Source: [Clostridium] citroniae WAL-17108
GTDB taxonomy: Bacteria; Bacillota; Clostridia; Lachnospirales; Lachnospiraceae
Direction of reading: 5' to 3'
DNA length: 64,000 nt
Assembly: GCF_000233455.1 (NCBI RefSeq)
Contig: NZ_JH376435.1
Coordinates: 1-64,000 of the forward strand
The notes below the pieces were generated by a model. It had not been told where the DNA came from, did no database searches, and saw only the letters and a program-made list of their open reading frames with translations. This document shows positions 1-11,900 of this stretch, one piece after another. The translations under genes were made by a program, and so were the position numbers. The stretch's first letter is position 1; the number at the start of each line of letters is the position of its first letter.

Positions 1-89
1 CATACCGATTGCGGAAGGCCTGCTTCCATCTCACGAAAAGCACTGCTTTTCGGTTACTGTCTTTTCAGTATCCTCTAGCATTCAGGACA
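1..89. other. Left edge, no gene assigned
   Basis: Short reading frames cross this stretch on both strands, but none is recognisable and none has a start with a ribosome site. It may be the flank disrupted by the 152-bp repeat that begins at 90. Confidence 0.4.
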
Positions 90-241
90 CACTATGAGCT
101 AAACTATTATTGTCCATTTTGGACCTCCTGTGCTTTTTATTTGTGGTTTGCAGACCTACATCTAGTTTAGCACAGGAGTTGCTTTTATCTGAAGATATTC
201 CCTCCACCTGCAGAGCAGGTGGTTTATTTTTACTGTGACAC
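90..241. repeat. 152-bp dispersed repeat, copy A
   Basis: This block matches 36807-36958 in the same orientation at 149 of 152 positions, with differences only near the right end. It contains an inverted pair of ten bases (125-134 and 169-178) and a GC-rich hairpin (204-211 with 215-222) followed by a T-rich run, so it could also end a plus-strand transcript. There are no obvious terminal inverted repeats and no open frame worth calling. Copy B interrupts a ParB-like remnant, which suggests a small non-autonomous mobile element or an IS end, perhaps IS200/IS605-like. The type is inferred. Confidence 0.75.
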
Positions 242-246
242 AGCTA

Positions 247-290
247 AAAAGCCAACGATTCCTATAGGAGTCGCTGGCTTTTAATAAAAA
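247..290 (-). terminator. Hairpin terminator after the XRE gene
   Basis: The arms at 247-254 and 275-282 pair (AAAAGCCA with TGGCTTTT), with further pairing inside. A/T runs lie on both sides, so it could act in both directions. It sits about 110 bases beyond the stop of the XRE-type gene. Confidence 0.65.
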
Positions 291-401
291 GGGGAATTAT
301 ATTTATTTTCCTTAACCTTATTCTTTCAATTTATATCCCCGCTTGATTATACTGTAAATTATTTTAATCTTCACCTTTGTAATAATTTTTCTATATTAAT
401 T

Positions 402-797
402 TCACTGCAAAAGTTTTTTTTGAGTTTTAAAAAGTTCTCTTGCTATCATAAGAAGGTACTTCTGGTTTTCCGGTACAAGTTTTCCATAAAACAATAGGAG
501 TTCTTTTTCATGGGGAGACGTCACAAACATCTCCCCTTCTCCTGACAAAAGATATTGTTCAGACACACTAAAAATGATACAAATAACTCGAATATATTTA
601 TCTGATAATGGGCGGTAGCCATTTTCTATCATAGAGTATGCTGCCTGCGTAATACCCAGATATTCTGCAAACTCTGCCTGATTAAATCCAAAGTATTTTC
701 GTATATTTTTTAACCGTTGGCATATAGAGCCCTTTATTTCTTCTGTCTTTGATACCATATAATCGTAATGGTTTAATACCACCTTATTCTGTTTCAT
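402..797 (-). CDS. XRE-family helix-turn-helix regulator
   Basis: This 131-residue protein has one Cro/CI-type helix-turn-helix at about residues 28-82. The core FNQAEFAEYLGITQAAYSM matches the recognition helix region of XRE regulators. The C-terminal 45 residues show no known sensor domain. The start overlaps the stop of the upstream 176-residue gene by four bases (ATGA), so the two are probably translated together. The pair lies downstream of the surface-protein genes on the same strand, behind a strong hairpin at 1394-1429. Regulation of the surface locus is a guess from position. The family call is firm; target and ligand are unknown. Confidence 0.85.
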   Translation of the reverse strand: MKQNKVVLNHYDYMVSKTEEIKGSICQRLKNIRKYFGFNQAEFAEYLGITQAAYSMIENGYRPLSDKYIRVICIIFSVSEQYLLSGEGEMFVTSPHEKELLLFYGKLVPENQKYLLMIARELFKTQKKLLQ

Positions 798-1324
798 TTT
801 CCGGCGGTTCTCCCACGTTTTCTCTTCCCAGCCTGTGCATTTCGTGCGTATTCATACTCACGCAGCATTCTCATCAACTCCAGGGCACTACGGAATGAAA
901 TATAGTTTCCTTCACTGCATTTGCCTTTTATACGCCCCTGCATACTAGAAAACTGACGTTGGTGGATTTCAATCACCAATGTTTCACTTGTGCTTATACC
1001 TAAAGCCATAAATCGATCCATATTTTGAATCTTTGTACAGTATTTCAGTGGAATATGCTCTTTGTCCAGTTCCCGCTTCTCATATGCTCTTTTCATATAA
1101 GCGGTCAAAAACCTTGGTTCTGTTGTCGCCATAGGCCGTTGAAATTTCGCGCATAATGTATCTATTTTCAGTCCCAAATCCAGTATGCCGGTAAATGCCA
1201 CGGGTTCCTTTAAATAAAAATTTACAATGTCCCCACTTAATTCTCCCTGTTTATTTTTAATACAAATGAGAAATATACCCACACGGTCCGTGTTTTCCAG
1301 TGTATAAAAATCACTTTCTTCCAT
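794..1324 (-). CDS. Unrecognised 176-residue protein coupled to the XRE gene
   Basis: I do not recognise this family. The frame is open back to 1411, but the best start is the ATG at 1324, which has AAGGTG six bases upstream; the far upstream ATG lies inside the hairpin at 1394-1429 and lacks a ribosome site. The product is soluble, with no signal peptide or membrane segment and a lysine/arginine-rich tail (about the last 15 residues). It mixes charged and aromatic residues like a globular domain. Its last four bases overlap the start of the XRE gene, which suggests a functional pair such as a regulator and a sensor or partner. The function is unknown. Confidence 0.6.
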   Translation of the reverse strand: MEESDFYTLENTDRVGIFLICIKNKQGELSGDIVNFYLKEPVAFTGILDLGLKIDTLCAKFQRPMATTEPRFLTAYMKRAYEKRELDKEHIPLKYCTKIQNMDRFMALGISTSETLVIEIHQRQFSSMQGRIKGKCSEGNYISFRSALELMRMLREYEYARNAQAGKRKRGRTAGK

Positions 1325-1393
1325 ATATGTCACCTTATCTCTCATATTTCCTTCATTGATAATGGCTTTATCCGCCTTGCCGCATATTATAAC

Positions 1394-1429
1394 TCTGCCC
1401 CATAATGCCATTAGGCACTATAGGGCAGA
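1394..1429 (-). terminator. Hairpin after the surface-protein operon
   Basis: TCTGCCC at 1394-1400 pairs with GGGCAGA at 1423-1429, with additional GCC/GGC pairing inside. It begins just beyond the stop at 1442. No clear T-run follows on the minus strand, so it may be a weak terminator or a processing or attenuation hairpin that lets some transcription reach the two downstream genes. Confidence 0.5.
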
Positions 1430-1441
1430 ATCAAACCCCAC

Positions 1442-4400
1442 TTAAGGTGTTTCCCGAATCCAAGCTCCGTTTTCATCGACTTGGTATCCATCTGGTGTCA
1501 TTTCATTTATATACAGGGACCCCAATGGGCGGCCATTCCGGTTCGTATATTCCCATCGCTTCGATACCCCGTTAAACGTCCAAGTCTTCTGCTGGTTATC
1601 AGCTGTTAGATAATACCATATTCCATCAATCTTCTGCCATCCCAGCAACATAACTCCGGTGAATGGGCTCAGGTAATACCATCTGCCATCGGTATCATCA
1701 TAGTGCCATCCCCTTGTCATTCGGCCAAACCACCCATCATATATATCTGACAAGAAATACCACTTGTCCGTATCCTGGTCCAAAAACCAGCCGCTATCCA
1801 TAACTCCCTCACTGTCAAAATGATAGGTGGCAATCTGGTTGCTTCCATCATAGGTATATCGAATATTGGCCCAGCTGTCTTTTATACTGGTTCCGTTATT
1901 TAATACAAATGCCCATTTATGGTTAATCAGGTCAAAATTATCCCATCTACCATCGGTTCCTTCCAGATAAGTACGGTAACTATTTCCTACGCCATTATTA
2001 CCTGGTCCACCTCCTACCGTTCCACGTCCTCCACCAGAGGAACCTTTTGAACTGCTTGAGCCATTTGAACCTTTTGGGTCATCTGGACCATTGGGGTCAT
2101 CTGGGTCATCTGGACCATTGGGGTCATCTGAACCACCACTGCTGATGCGGTCTACTAATGTTTTCAGTGTATCAAAAGCAATTTCCAATTCATCAACCGA
2201 AGATCTTGGAACACGGTTCAGCACTTCGACAGCCTCCTCCACAGCCTCAGTAATGGCATCTCTGTCTTCTGCGCTTACAGACCCATTATTCTTCAGGGCA
2301 TTGGCGATATTAATCTCCTCCTGCAGCCTTTCTTTTGCTTCCTGCCACTGGGTATCGTCTTCGGGCTCATAGACAGCATACAGTTTCAAATCTCTTGTCA
2401 CTGGATCTGAAGTATCATACATCCCTCCTCCAGACTGGCGTTTCGACAGGCCTGTGAACTCATACGCTATGCCTGTAACGGAATCCGTATAGCCTTCGTG
2501 AATATCTAAATCCATATAGTCTTCCGTATCATCCAAGGACCTGCCATCCCTTACCTTAAATGTGTGAACCTGCCCCCTTCCGGTATCCATGATGGTCACT
2601 TCATACGCTTTATAATAACTAAATACCAGAGTATCACCGATATTAGCTTCAAAGGCAAAGCTTCCAGTAAAATTCTCATCCTCATTCGGGTCAGGTGTTA
2701 TCAGAACTTCATCGCAGGATGTATCACTCTCATCCTCTCCAAAATTAATTTTCCATAACCTGTATTCCAGATTTTCCAAAAGACTGGTGTCTAATTTTCC
2801 AAACGCTTTAATTGCTGGAGTCAGATTTGCATCCTCCACCAGTGGTTTATTGGTTCCATCCACCTTTCGTGTAAGTCCGATCTCCAAACTCCATGGTGTC
2901 TTAACGCTCTCCCCGTCATCCACTTCCTGCCTCACAGCTTCCGAAGCAGATGCCACCGGTGCGTGTCGGTCGAACTTAACTGTATAAGCTATCCGCTGCC
3001 CGTTTGAAAGCGCTGTGCTATCCTCATCGTTATCAACCAGTTCTTCCTTTAATTCCTGAAGTGCTTCATCTGATTTGTCCAGGGCAAATATCCCGTTTTT
3101 GGGTGAATAATCCACCGTTGCATTGGAGGCAGTCGCTACAGGAGGCGTTTCATACATGGCCTGGAGGATTACATCTCCCGCTGTCATTTCCACGGTCTGA
3201 TTTCTTCTGGTCAGGTATGAGATATGCAAATTACCAATCTGTACTTCCCATTGTTTAAATGACTGCCCAGAAGGATTCATATCCTCCGCAGATATCCTGA
3301 TCTGGTCCCCTGCCTTTACCAGGACTTCATCTGTATGTTCTTCCACATCCAGCGCTTCCCCGTTTCTTGTCACTGATTCCACATAACCTCCGTTCACCAA
3401 ACGGAAGGTATACACACGATCCTGCTGCGAAGTGCCTGTTACCATTACCTGGCTCCCGTTTATCATACGGTCTGAAGGCGCATCGCCGTTATCTGCTTGT
3501 TTGGCCACGATGATATAGGATACATTTGGTTCAAGTCCTGCAAGTTCTACTGTCCGCGGACTGCCGGACGGGCTTACCCATCCGTCTTCGTTCCCATCCT
3601 GACTGACCACATTTCCATCCATATCAAGAACCGCATACACAGTATTTTCTCCTGCCGGATGGATAACAATCTTTTTTCGTCCCTCTGTCGTATCATCCGC
3701 GGTGGAATAATTCCCTCCAATAGCAGGTACCATGACACGGGCTGGCTGACTTATTAAGGATGGATCCACTGAATCTGTCAGTATGTCTCCAATAACAGGA
3801 ACTGCGCTTTCCGCCATCTCATACACGTAGTAGCTGTCACAGGGCGGCAGTTGTTCAAAGCAGCCGCTGCCAAGCTGTTCCCCTGTCATCACTGCCAAAA
3901 GCCGTCCGTTACTGTCCGTCAGGGCATATTTACGCGCCTCATTTGCTCCGCTTATCTCAATCTTACCCATCCCGCCACTTCCGATGCTACCTGTTCCGTC
4001 CGGGATACACAGGATTCCATCATCGCCTCCCACAGGTGTAAAGCGAGCCCTGTAAGTCTGATCCGCCAGTATCGGCATATTAGAGTCCGTAACCTGATTC
4101 CCGTTTTCATCAAACCAGCCAGCAAACATATAGCTACTGTCCGGTGTAGTCTGGGGCAGGGAAATCTGAGACCACAGAGTCCCTTTCGGCACATGCATGG
4201 AATTGGTTCCTGAAATAGAGCCGTGGCTTCCGCTTTCAAATCTTATATCACACCATTGTCCCGGGTCTTCCACAAAATCCGCGTAAAGTTTGAGGTCTCC
4301 GGTCAGTTCAATATCTCCGGTCAACACGGTTCCTACTTTACCTGTACCGGAAGCATTGGCTTTATACCAACCGTTAAACATATAGTGCTGTTCAGGAGAT

Positions 4401-5896
4401 GGCGTGATCCCTTCTGTGATTGTATCAATGGAGTGGGTGCCAAGCCGTAAGGAACGCGGGCTGCTGTCTCCTGACAAACTTCCATGTTCGCTGTTGTAAT
4501 AGTTTATCCTGGCCCAATGTGCTGTATCATTCAGATCTTCATTATAGGTAACCGTAACAGTGCCGCCTGTAAAGTCTGTTTTAAAACTCAGCGTGGCTGC
4601 TGTCTGGTCCATACTGATATCGGTAAATGTTCCATTCCATCCAATGTTAGGCGGATACGTATACCCGGCTTTTCGCTCTACATTTACCGTCACTGTTTCA
4701 TTAGGAGACACCTCCCTTGTTTCCGGCTCAGCCAGCACATTGTTATGGTTGTCTATCCGGTTAATGGTTACATGGGTTACATAAGAAGGGTCAATCTCGT
4801 AAGTATATACCACGGTTACCGGCTGATTGGGCATCTTTCCGGTAAAGTTCTTTTGGGCATCAAATGTGCATCCTGCTGTCTGCGCCGAATATATCCCTCT
4901 TCCCGACAAATCATCTATATCCCCGCTGCCTGTTTTTATCTGAGCGCCGGTAAGGGTATAAGCCGTAATCTGTGCCGGTGCAGCAGAAACCTGCGACTCC
5001 GCGGAATAGAGATAGCTTTCCGGAGTACGGATCGCACGGCCACTCCCATCTGCATATTCTACACGAAGGGCAAATTTCTTTGAACTGTCAGGCTCATATC
5101 TGTATGCCACAGTCAAGTCATCATTGGGCATATTTCCGCGAACAGACCGGGTAGACTCATTAATGGTCGCGGCCTCCCCCAGCGTCCCATGGCCTGAGGC
5201 GTCATCAAAACGGCGGGTTTTGTTGTTCTTAATAAGTACAGAAGATACCTTGTATCCCGGTATATCCCGTTTGTAGGTGGCAGATACTGCTGTATTGGCC
5301 GTCACCCGGGTTGTCCAGCTTCCATCATCAAAAAACTTATATATCTGGCCGTCACCGGCTTCGGGCCATGCATTCGGGTCTTCTCCATTCATGCTGCCAT
5401 TTCTGTCCTCATCCAGGTCCCGGTAATGCATGACTGTAAAATCAAACTGACTGGACGCATCACCATTCCAGCGTGCCTCATACACCGTGGCTGAATTGTA
5501 AGGAAACGCAAAGGGCAGATACAGTATCTTATTGCCATCTGCATTATACCAGCCGTCAAAGGTATATCCCGGCCAGCTCAAACCCGCGTCAAATATTGGC
5601 AGTACCGGCCTGTCACCAGAACCCAGATTTTCCACGGCAATTCCATTGAAATCACTTGCTTCAGCCAGTGGATGGCCAGCCTGTCCGGCAGCATACGTAA
5701 TCCGGTCTCCATCTCTGGGAACATTTATGTAATTTGAATGTGATAAATCCGGCCCCTCCTTGGGATCAAACCGAATGACTGCCGGATCCCCGTAACTCAA
5801 CGCATACGCCGGCGCCGGAGGCGCGGCCATGGTTATCACCATGGCCACGGCCAAGACACGGGCCAGATATGCCTTAATCTTATTTGTCCTTTTCAT
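1442..5896 (-). CDS. Large secreted surface protein with InlB-like repeats and a cell-wall-binding C-terminus
   Basis: This 1484-residue protein starts with a signal peptide (basic MKRTNKIK, hydrophobic stretch, cleavage near AYA at about residue 32). Many modules of the InlB B-repeat/MucBP type follow, seen as YxFxGWY motifs and 'TVVYTYE' strand ends, over about residues 90-620. A mixed beta region continues to about 1150, then a charged helical stretch. A Gly/Asp/Asn/Pro-rich linker lies at about 1249-1300. The last 180 residues are tandem Trp/Tyr/Gly repeats such as DGRWYYLSPFTG and GIWYYLT, typical of choline- or glucan-binding wall anchors. There is no LPXTG motif. AGGAGG lies four bases before the ATG. 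It is the last gene of a three-gene set, 11 bases after its larger paralogue, with the same C-terminal module. Adhesion or wall-surface decoration is likely. Confidence 0.85.
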   Translation of the reverse strand: MKRTNKIKAYLARVLAVAMVITMAAPPAPAYALSYGDPAVIRFDPKEGPDLSHSNYINVPRDGDRITYAAGQAGHPLAEASDFNGIAVENLGSGDRPVLPIFDAGLSWPGYTFDGWYNADGNKILYLPFAFPYNSATVYEARWNGDASSQFDFTVMHYRDLDEDRNGSMNGEDPNAWPEAGDGQIYKFFDDGSWTTRVTANTAVSATYKRDIPGYKVSSVLIKNNKTRRFDDASGHGTLGEAATINESTRSVRGNMPNDDLTVAYRYEPDSSKKFALRVEYADGSGRAIRTPESYLYSAESQVSAAPAQITAYTLTGAQIKTGSGDIDDLSGRGIYSAQTAGCTFDAQKNFTGKMPNQPVTVVYTYEIDPSYVTHVTINRIDNHNNVLAEPETREVSPNETVTVNVERKAGYTYPPNIGWNGTFTDISMDQTAATLSFKTDFTGGTVTVTYNEDLNDTAHWARINYYNSEHGSLSGDSSPRSLRLGTHSIDTITEGITPSPEQHYMFNGWYKANASGTGKVGTVLTGDIELTGDLKLYADFVEDPGQWCDIRFESGSHGSISGTNSMHVPKGTLWSQISLPQTTPDSSYMFAGWFDENGNQVTDSNMPILADQTYRARFTPVGGDDGILCIPDGTGSIGSGGMGKIEISGANEARKYALTDSNGRLLAVMTGEQLGSGCFEQLPPCDSYYVYEMAESAVPVIGDILTDSVDPSLISQPARVMVPAIGGNYSTADDTTEGRKKIVIHPAGENTVYAVLDMDGNVVSQDGNEDGWVSPSGSPRTVELAGLEPNVSYIIVAKQADNGDAPSDRMINGSQVMVTGTSQQDRVYTFRLVNGGYVESVTRNGEALDVEEHTDEVLVKAGDQIRISAEDMNPSGQSFKQWEVQIGNLHISYLTRRNQTVEMTAGDVILQAMYETPPVATASNATVDYSPKNGIFALDKSDEALQELKEELVDNDEDSTALSNGQRIAYTVKFDRHAPVASASEAVRQEVDDGESVKTPWSLEIGLTRKVDGTNKPLVEDANLTPAIKAFGKLDTSLLENLEYRLWKINFGEDESDTSCDEVLITPDPNEDENFTGSFAFEANIGDTLVFSYYKAYEVTIMDTGRGQVHTFKVRDGRSLDDTEDYMDLDIHEGYTDSVTGIAYEFTGLSKRQSGGGMYDTSDPVTRDLKLYAVYEPEDDTQWQEAKERLQEEINIANALKNNGSVSAEDRDAITEAVEEAVEVLNRVPRSSVDELEIAFDTLKTLVDRISSGGSDDPNGPDDPDDPNGPDDPKGSNGSSSSKGSSGGGRGTVGGGPGNNGVGNSYRTYLEGTDGRWDNFDLINHKWAFVLNNGTSIKDSWANIRYTYDGSNQIATYHFDSEGVMDSGWFLDQDTDKWYFLSDIYDGWFGRMTRGWHYDDTDGRWYYLSPFTGVMLLGWQKIDGIWYYLTADNQQKTWTFNGVSKRWEYTNRNGRPLGSLYINEMTPDGYQVDENGAWIRETP
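2076..2129. repeat. Perfect 2 x 27-bp tandem repeat in the linker of the surface gene
   Basis: Positions 2076-2102 and 2103-2129 are identical. They encode the Asp-Asp-Pro-Asn-Gly-Pro linker. A 27-bp unit keeps frame, so copy number could change by slippage and alter linker length without breaking the gene. Confidence 0.85.
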
Positions 5897-5907
5897 AAAA
5901 CCTCCTG

Positions 5908-8900
5908 CTATTGTAAAGCTCCATCAGCGCCTACCTGATAACCGTCCGGTGTCTTCTCATTGCTGTACATGGAGCCAAGCGGCCTTTCCTGATTCTGCAT
6001 AAACACCCATTTCCCGGTGCTGCGGTCATATGAATATGTCTGTGCCGTATTCTGAGGTGTAAAGAAATACCATTTTCCTTCAATTTCCTTCCATCCCATT
6101 ACCATCTGGCCTGTAACCAAATCCAGGAAATACCAATGCTTATCCACCTCATCATAATGCCATCCTGTCTTCATCTTTCCCAGCCAGCCGTCTTTTTTCG
6201 CATTACAGTAATACCAGTTCATATGCTCGTCCCTGAACCAACCATAATCCATAAGACCATTCGCATTAAAATGATACCAGCCATTCTTATTCACATCACC
6301 ATTGGCATAATCAAGCTTTGCCCATATGCTGGTCAGGCGTATACCCCCGTTAAGCACAAAGGCCCATTTATCATTGGACGCATCAACCAATTCCCAGTTC
6401 CCATTGGTTCCAACTACATAACTTTTACTGGTTTCCGCAACATAAGGCGCCGGAGTTATGACAGGTCCGCCTGTGCTGACAGACCTAGCGCTGCCACCTC
6501 CTCCTTTCGATCCGCCTTTGCTTCCTCCCGAACCGCTTCCTGAACCGCCATGGCTTCCGCTTCCCCAGCCGTCTCCGCCGGATGTACCTCCGCTGTTTCC
6601 TCCATTCTGGATTTTGTCATAATGATCATACCGGTCTTCCAGAATCTTATCGAAAGGTTCGCAGGCTTCCTCCAAACGGTCCAGGGCATCCAAAAGTTCA
6701 TCAAGAGTTGCCCGGGGGCCCGTTCTGTCGAATACATCCAAGGCTTCCTCTATGGCTTCCTTTATCTTTTCCGTCTCCTTCAGCGTCAGGAAATAATCGT
6801 CTGATTTTTCGATTGCAGCTTTGATTGCATCCTCCAGCTGTTTCCTGGCATCATTCACTTCACCGCTGTTGTCATCGTAAAACGCATATACATACGTCTT
6901 CCTCTTGATTTCCTTGTCCGGGTCAAATTCCTTCAGCCGGTCTTCCCGGTAACTCCAGCCAATATAATTAAATTCAACTCCCTCATTATCAACAAATGAA
7001 TCGATTGGCGTCTCCACTTGGCTGTATTCAAGGGAATAGTCTCCACTGCCCGGTGTCTCACCCCGGCGCACTTTAAAATAATAGCGGTATTTTGGTTCTT
7101 CTTTATTATTGATAAAATAAATCCTGTATGCCCTGGAATAGATAAGCACATATCTCATTCCGGCCTGAGCCGTAAATGTAAACAAACCGCCGGTCTCTTC
7201 CGGATTATCAGACATATCAACCGGTTCAATGATCAGCTCCCCATCATCCGGATCCTCGGAAATAGCAAACAGCTGATAGTCCATCATGTCTACATCTTCT
7301 TTATCCAGTTGCACATATGTATTAAATGTTGCTTCTGATGGCGAAGCTACCCCTACTTTCCGCCCGTTCACATACCGTTCAATATCTACATTCAATCCCC
7401 AGGCTCCATGGTACGCTTCTTCATGGTCACTGTCATAATAAGACGAACGTTTAATTGCATTGGATTCAGTCGCCTTTGCCACATTCTTTTTATATACTAC
7501 TTTATAGGTCACATCTGCATGGTTCACATCCATAAGAGTCCGGTCCGCGTCTGTGGTAAGCTCCTCCTCCAGGTTTTCAATTTCATTGGGGTCCAGAGCC
7601 ATCTCATGCTTATTACCTCCCCGTACTTCATCCGTCACCGTTGCATTGCTGGGTGTCGCTGCCGCACGCTCATAATAAGCTGTCATGACCACGTTGGAAT
7701 CCGGCATAATAAATGCCACATCCTGACGGCGTATGGTTTCTGTCATTCCCGGAACTGCCCCGATTGTTATCTTCCAGTACAGGAAATTCTGTCCATTTCC
7801 ATCGGTTTCTTCCGCGTGAAGCACCACTTCATCGCCTTTGTGGACCTCATCATATCTGGGGATATCTAATTCTACTCCATCAACAGAGTGGATCTGGCCA
7901 TTAATCGCCTCCACTACATAGTTGGGAATATCCAGTTCGCCGCCCGGATCTGTGCTGATGTGAGTCCCGTCTTCCAATTTGCTTTCCGCAGTGATGCCGG
8001 ATGACCCATGAGGCCTTGCCACTACCACATATTCCTCATTGTAATCCAGTCCGGAGAAGGTCAGGCTTGCCGTTTGGCCGCCGCCGGCCGACTGCCAGCC
8101 CCCATCTCCCGTCTCAGGAGTTGTGATCACATTTCCGTCTTTATCTAAAATAGCATAATCGGAATCCGTATCCGCCGGCTTAATCACGAAAACAGTCTTC
8201 CCCTCATGTTCCTCATCGTAAAGAACCTGGTAATTGGTCTCCACTACCGGGACCAGAACCTCAGTGGCACTGCTTACGATTCCGATCACACTGTCTACGG
8301 GCCGCCCGGTCTGTGCCTGTGTCGTACCTGTTGCTTCATATATTAAATACCGCGTACCAGGATACAGGTCTTCAAAATATACCCGTCCTGATATATTCCC
8401 GCGTACCACATCTATTATATTGCCTTCCATGTCCGTGATGATATACTGATATCCCTGGGTTGTCCCATAGACTGTAATCCTGCCTTTTCCCTGCGTATCA
8501 ATACCTGCTGATGCATCCCGAGCCGCCACATCTGTACCAAAGACTGCCGGGTCCGGATAGAACCGTATGGTATAGGTATTTCCATTCACAAGTCTGCTGT
8601 CATCTTCCACAGGCACTCCGCCATCATACCAACCGTCTACCAGATAATTGACCTCCGGTGTATAGGCGGGCAGATTTCCCGTGATGTCGGCCCAGGTACG
8701 GTCATATTGGATATGGAGATTTACGTTTTCCCCCGCATCTATGGTTCCATGCTCTCCTGCTGCAAAGTGAATATCAACCCATTGGTCAGGATCTTCTCCA
8801 AAGTATGCAGTTACGATAGTTGTACCTGTAAACCTGCTGTCGGCTGAAAGCAGCTCCTCACTACTATCCTTGATTCCGTTTCCATTCTGGTCGATAAACC

Positions 8901-11900
8901 AGCCTTCAAAACGGTAATAGATGTCTGCAGCCGTTTCAGGAACCAGTCTCTTTTCCAGTATGTCATTCCATGTATAGCTGCCTGCAGCACCCTCATCTGT
9001 TCCGTCATTGAGCAGCACGGAAGCTTTGTAAGTTCCTCCAACCATGGCCGTTACATCAGGCGATGTATTACTTCCCCGGCTCAGGCTCCCATGTTCTCCT
9101 GCCCGGTAAATCAAATCCGCCCATTTTGATGGGTCTCTGTCATAACGATAGGTGACAGCCAAACGGTCATTTGGCATAGTTCCAGTAAAATTATGGCTGC
9201 TGTCAAAGGTTCCTGCAGATGCAGGTTCCGAGCGTTCATCCTGAAACACATAACCATACATATTTTTAAATTCAGCGGTCACAGGCGTATCCGCTGTTAC
9301 ATTTTGGATGTCCGGTCCTGTAATGTTTCTCAGCCTTTCATCCTGCGTGCCATTATCCAAATAATGAATCTTATACTCATAGCCCTCTTCCGTGGCTTCA
9401 TACAGGTACGTTATCTCAACCGGCTGGTTCGGCATGGTTCCCGTAAACCTTCCATCGCTGTCAAAACCGCCCTGGACAGAGCTTACCAGATGCCCGTCCG
9501 TATCATCTGCAGCAGTTCCCGCCGTGATGCTGCCTGACAGGTACCGGAAGCCATAAACATCCGCCGGAGCCGCCGCAATTATATCCTCTGGAAAAACCTC
9601 CTGCACATCAGGCGCATGGACAACCGTACCATTTTCTGTCATGTATTTAACCGTAAATGCGGATTTCGCATTTGGATTGCTGCGGTCTACCTGATAACCA
9701 TATTTCACGGCCGCATCCTGCCCCGGCATCTTCCCCGAGAAGTCACCGGTATTTCCATTAAAGTTTCCGAACGGAACGGGCCCGTGCCCATCACCGTAAT
9801 TGTAGATGGCCGGATTCGTGGAGGAATCTGCCAAACTCCAGGTATAGCCATGGATGTTCTTCTTCCCCGAATGAACCTCGGCCTCCACGCTGTAGGCATC
9901 CTCGGCCGTGGTCGACTGGAATACGATGGAACCATCCGCATTGACATAGTCAACCGTATAATCAAACTTCACATTACTGTCCGGTGAGAAAATTGCATAA
10001 TAAGTAACCGGGTCCTCCGGGAATTCTGATGGCAATCCGCTTATGAGATCTGGATTCACCCTGTCATTGACCGTACTCCACCCCACAAACTGGTAGCCGT
10101 AACGGCTGATATTAGGCAGCAGCGCATTGACGCTTCCTCCAACAGAACCGGTCAGAGCCTGAGGCTCCGGCGTCCCTCCATTGGCTTCAAATACAATGGA
10201 ACCGCTGTTTCTGGTATATTCATATGTGATAACAACATCCTGGCCCGGCATGGTTCCCGTTACCTTGCCAAAATCTGCAACACCGGCATCTGCCTGGGCG
10301 CTCAGAGTGCCGCCTGTCCCCTGGTCAATGGTTACGCCTGTAAGGCCGTATCCAGTAATGGCGGCGGGCGCGTTCACCTCAACCGCATCTCCTCCCGCAT
10401 ATGACAGGGGGATGCTTGCCGGCGCACCATTCACAGTTCCGCCTGTGGCAGAATCCCGATATATAAAGGACACCGTATATCCATTCCGCTTTAATACTGC
10501 ATTCCGCCCATTGCCAAGGATTTCCGTTCCCGCGCTTACATACACACCGGAATTCCCCGCCTCCTGGTCTGCTTTAAAATTATCCGCAAAGGGGCAGGAG
10601 CCTGCAGCCCCCGGATAACTACTTGACGGCACAGCTATCTTTACTTCCTGACTAGGCTGGGATGATATCCCTCCCGGTGATGCCAGAGGAAGCTGCTCTG
10701 CTGTAACGCCTATCTGGGACGTGTCCAAATCGCTCATAACTGTTATATATTTATCCTGAGCCAGATATACGTTTGCCTTCTTCCCGGACAGAGTTGTGTT
10801 GTCCGATATCTGATTCCGGTTTCTGATTTCAAATGCACCTGACCCATTGTAATAAACAGCTCCCTTTCCAGCGGACACATTTCCGGAAACCGTTCCAAAA
10901 TTCATGGACAGTCCCGCGCTTCCCGTTACATTTACCGCGCTTCCCTGGCCAGACTCACTGCCGCTGCAGTTAGTGATTACAGCGCCGCTGTTAATCTCCA
11001 GCTTTCCGGATGAAGCGGATATCAGGGGATCCTGACTTTCCGCATGGTTTCCGTCCAGGACAATGTCAGTAAACTTTAAAGTGGGGCCTGATACGTTAAA
11101 CAGCGGACCCGTATACCCGGATGCACGCGTCAGGGTTCTAATATAATCACCATCCTCATTCATAGGATGCCCCTCATGGTCATAATCCGTACTGGCAATG
11201 GTAATATCCTTTTGGCTGTTTCCCGTCACATCAATAGCGGACGAAATCTCCGGATAATCCATTACATAAATATATCCCTTATTATTTCCGATTTTATTAA
11301 GCGCATATTCAATGGTTTTAAAAGGACTGCTATAGGTTCCTTCTGCGTTGGAAGAATCCTGACCGTACTGGTCCGATACATAATAGGAGGTATCTCTGAT
11401 GGCAAATGCAACCCTCCTGTGAACCGTCTCATATGGATGAAGCTGGAACTCCCACGAATAGGCCATCCCCGAGTCAATACCACTTACCGAACTGCCTCCG
11501 CCTTCATTAAACACATTGCTTCCCCAAGCGCCATAGTTTCCAATCCATCTGGTATCAGGAGGCGTTACTCCAAGGCTGCTGTCGTTTGTGATGCAGTCAA
11601 ACGTAGTCTTGACATGCTGGTTTACCATATGAAAGCCACGGTCATTTTTATATACCGTTGCATAGTCATCTTCCTGGGTGCCTCCAATCATAACATCGGT
11701 TCCGGTTCCCATTCTTATGGTCCTGCCATTTAATCCGCCCTGACCATTTTTGTCATAGACGTAGTAATCAACAAACACATACTTATTATCCGGACTCGGG
11801 GATACTGCAATCTTCACCTCTATGCCATAGGAATCCAAAGACTGTACCCCGCCGTTTGTATTGCCTCCTATCAGCTGTTTGGAATTAGTCCCGACCTGAA

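Noticed and set aside
2091..11733. Many long plus-strand frames opposite the surface genes
   Set aside because: They have no ribosome sites or recognisable domains and mirror the repetitive coding strand.
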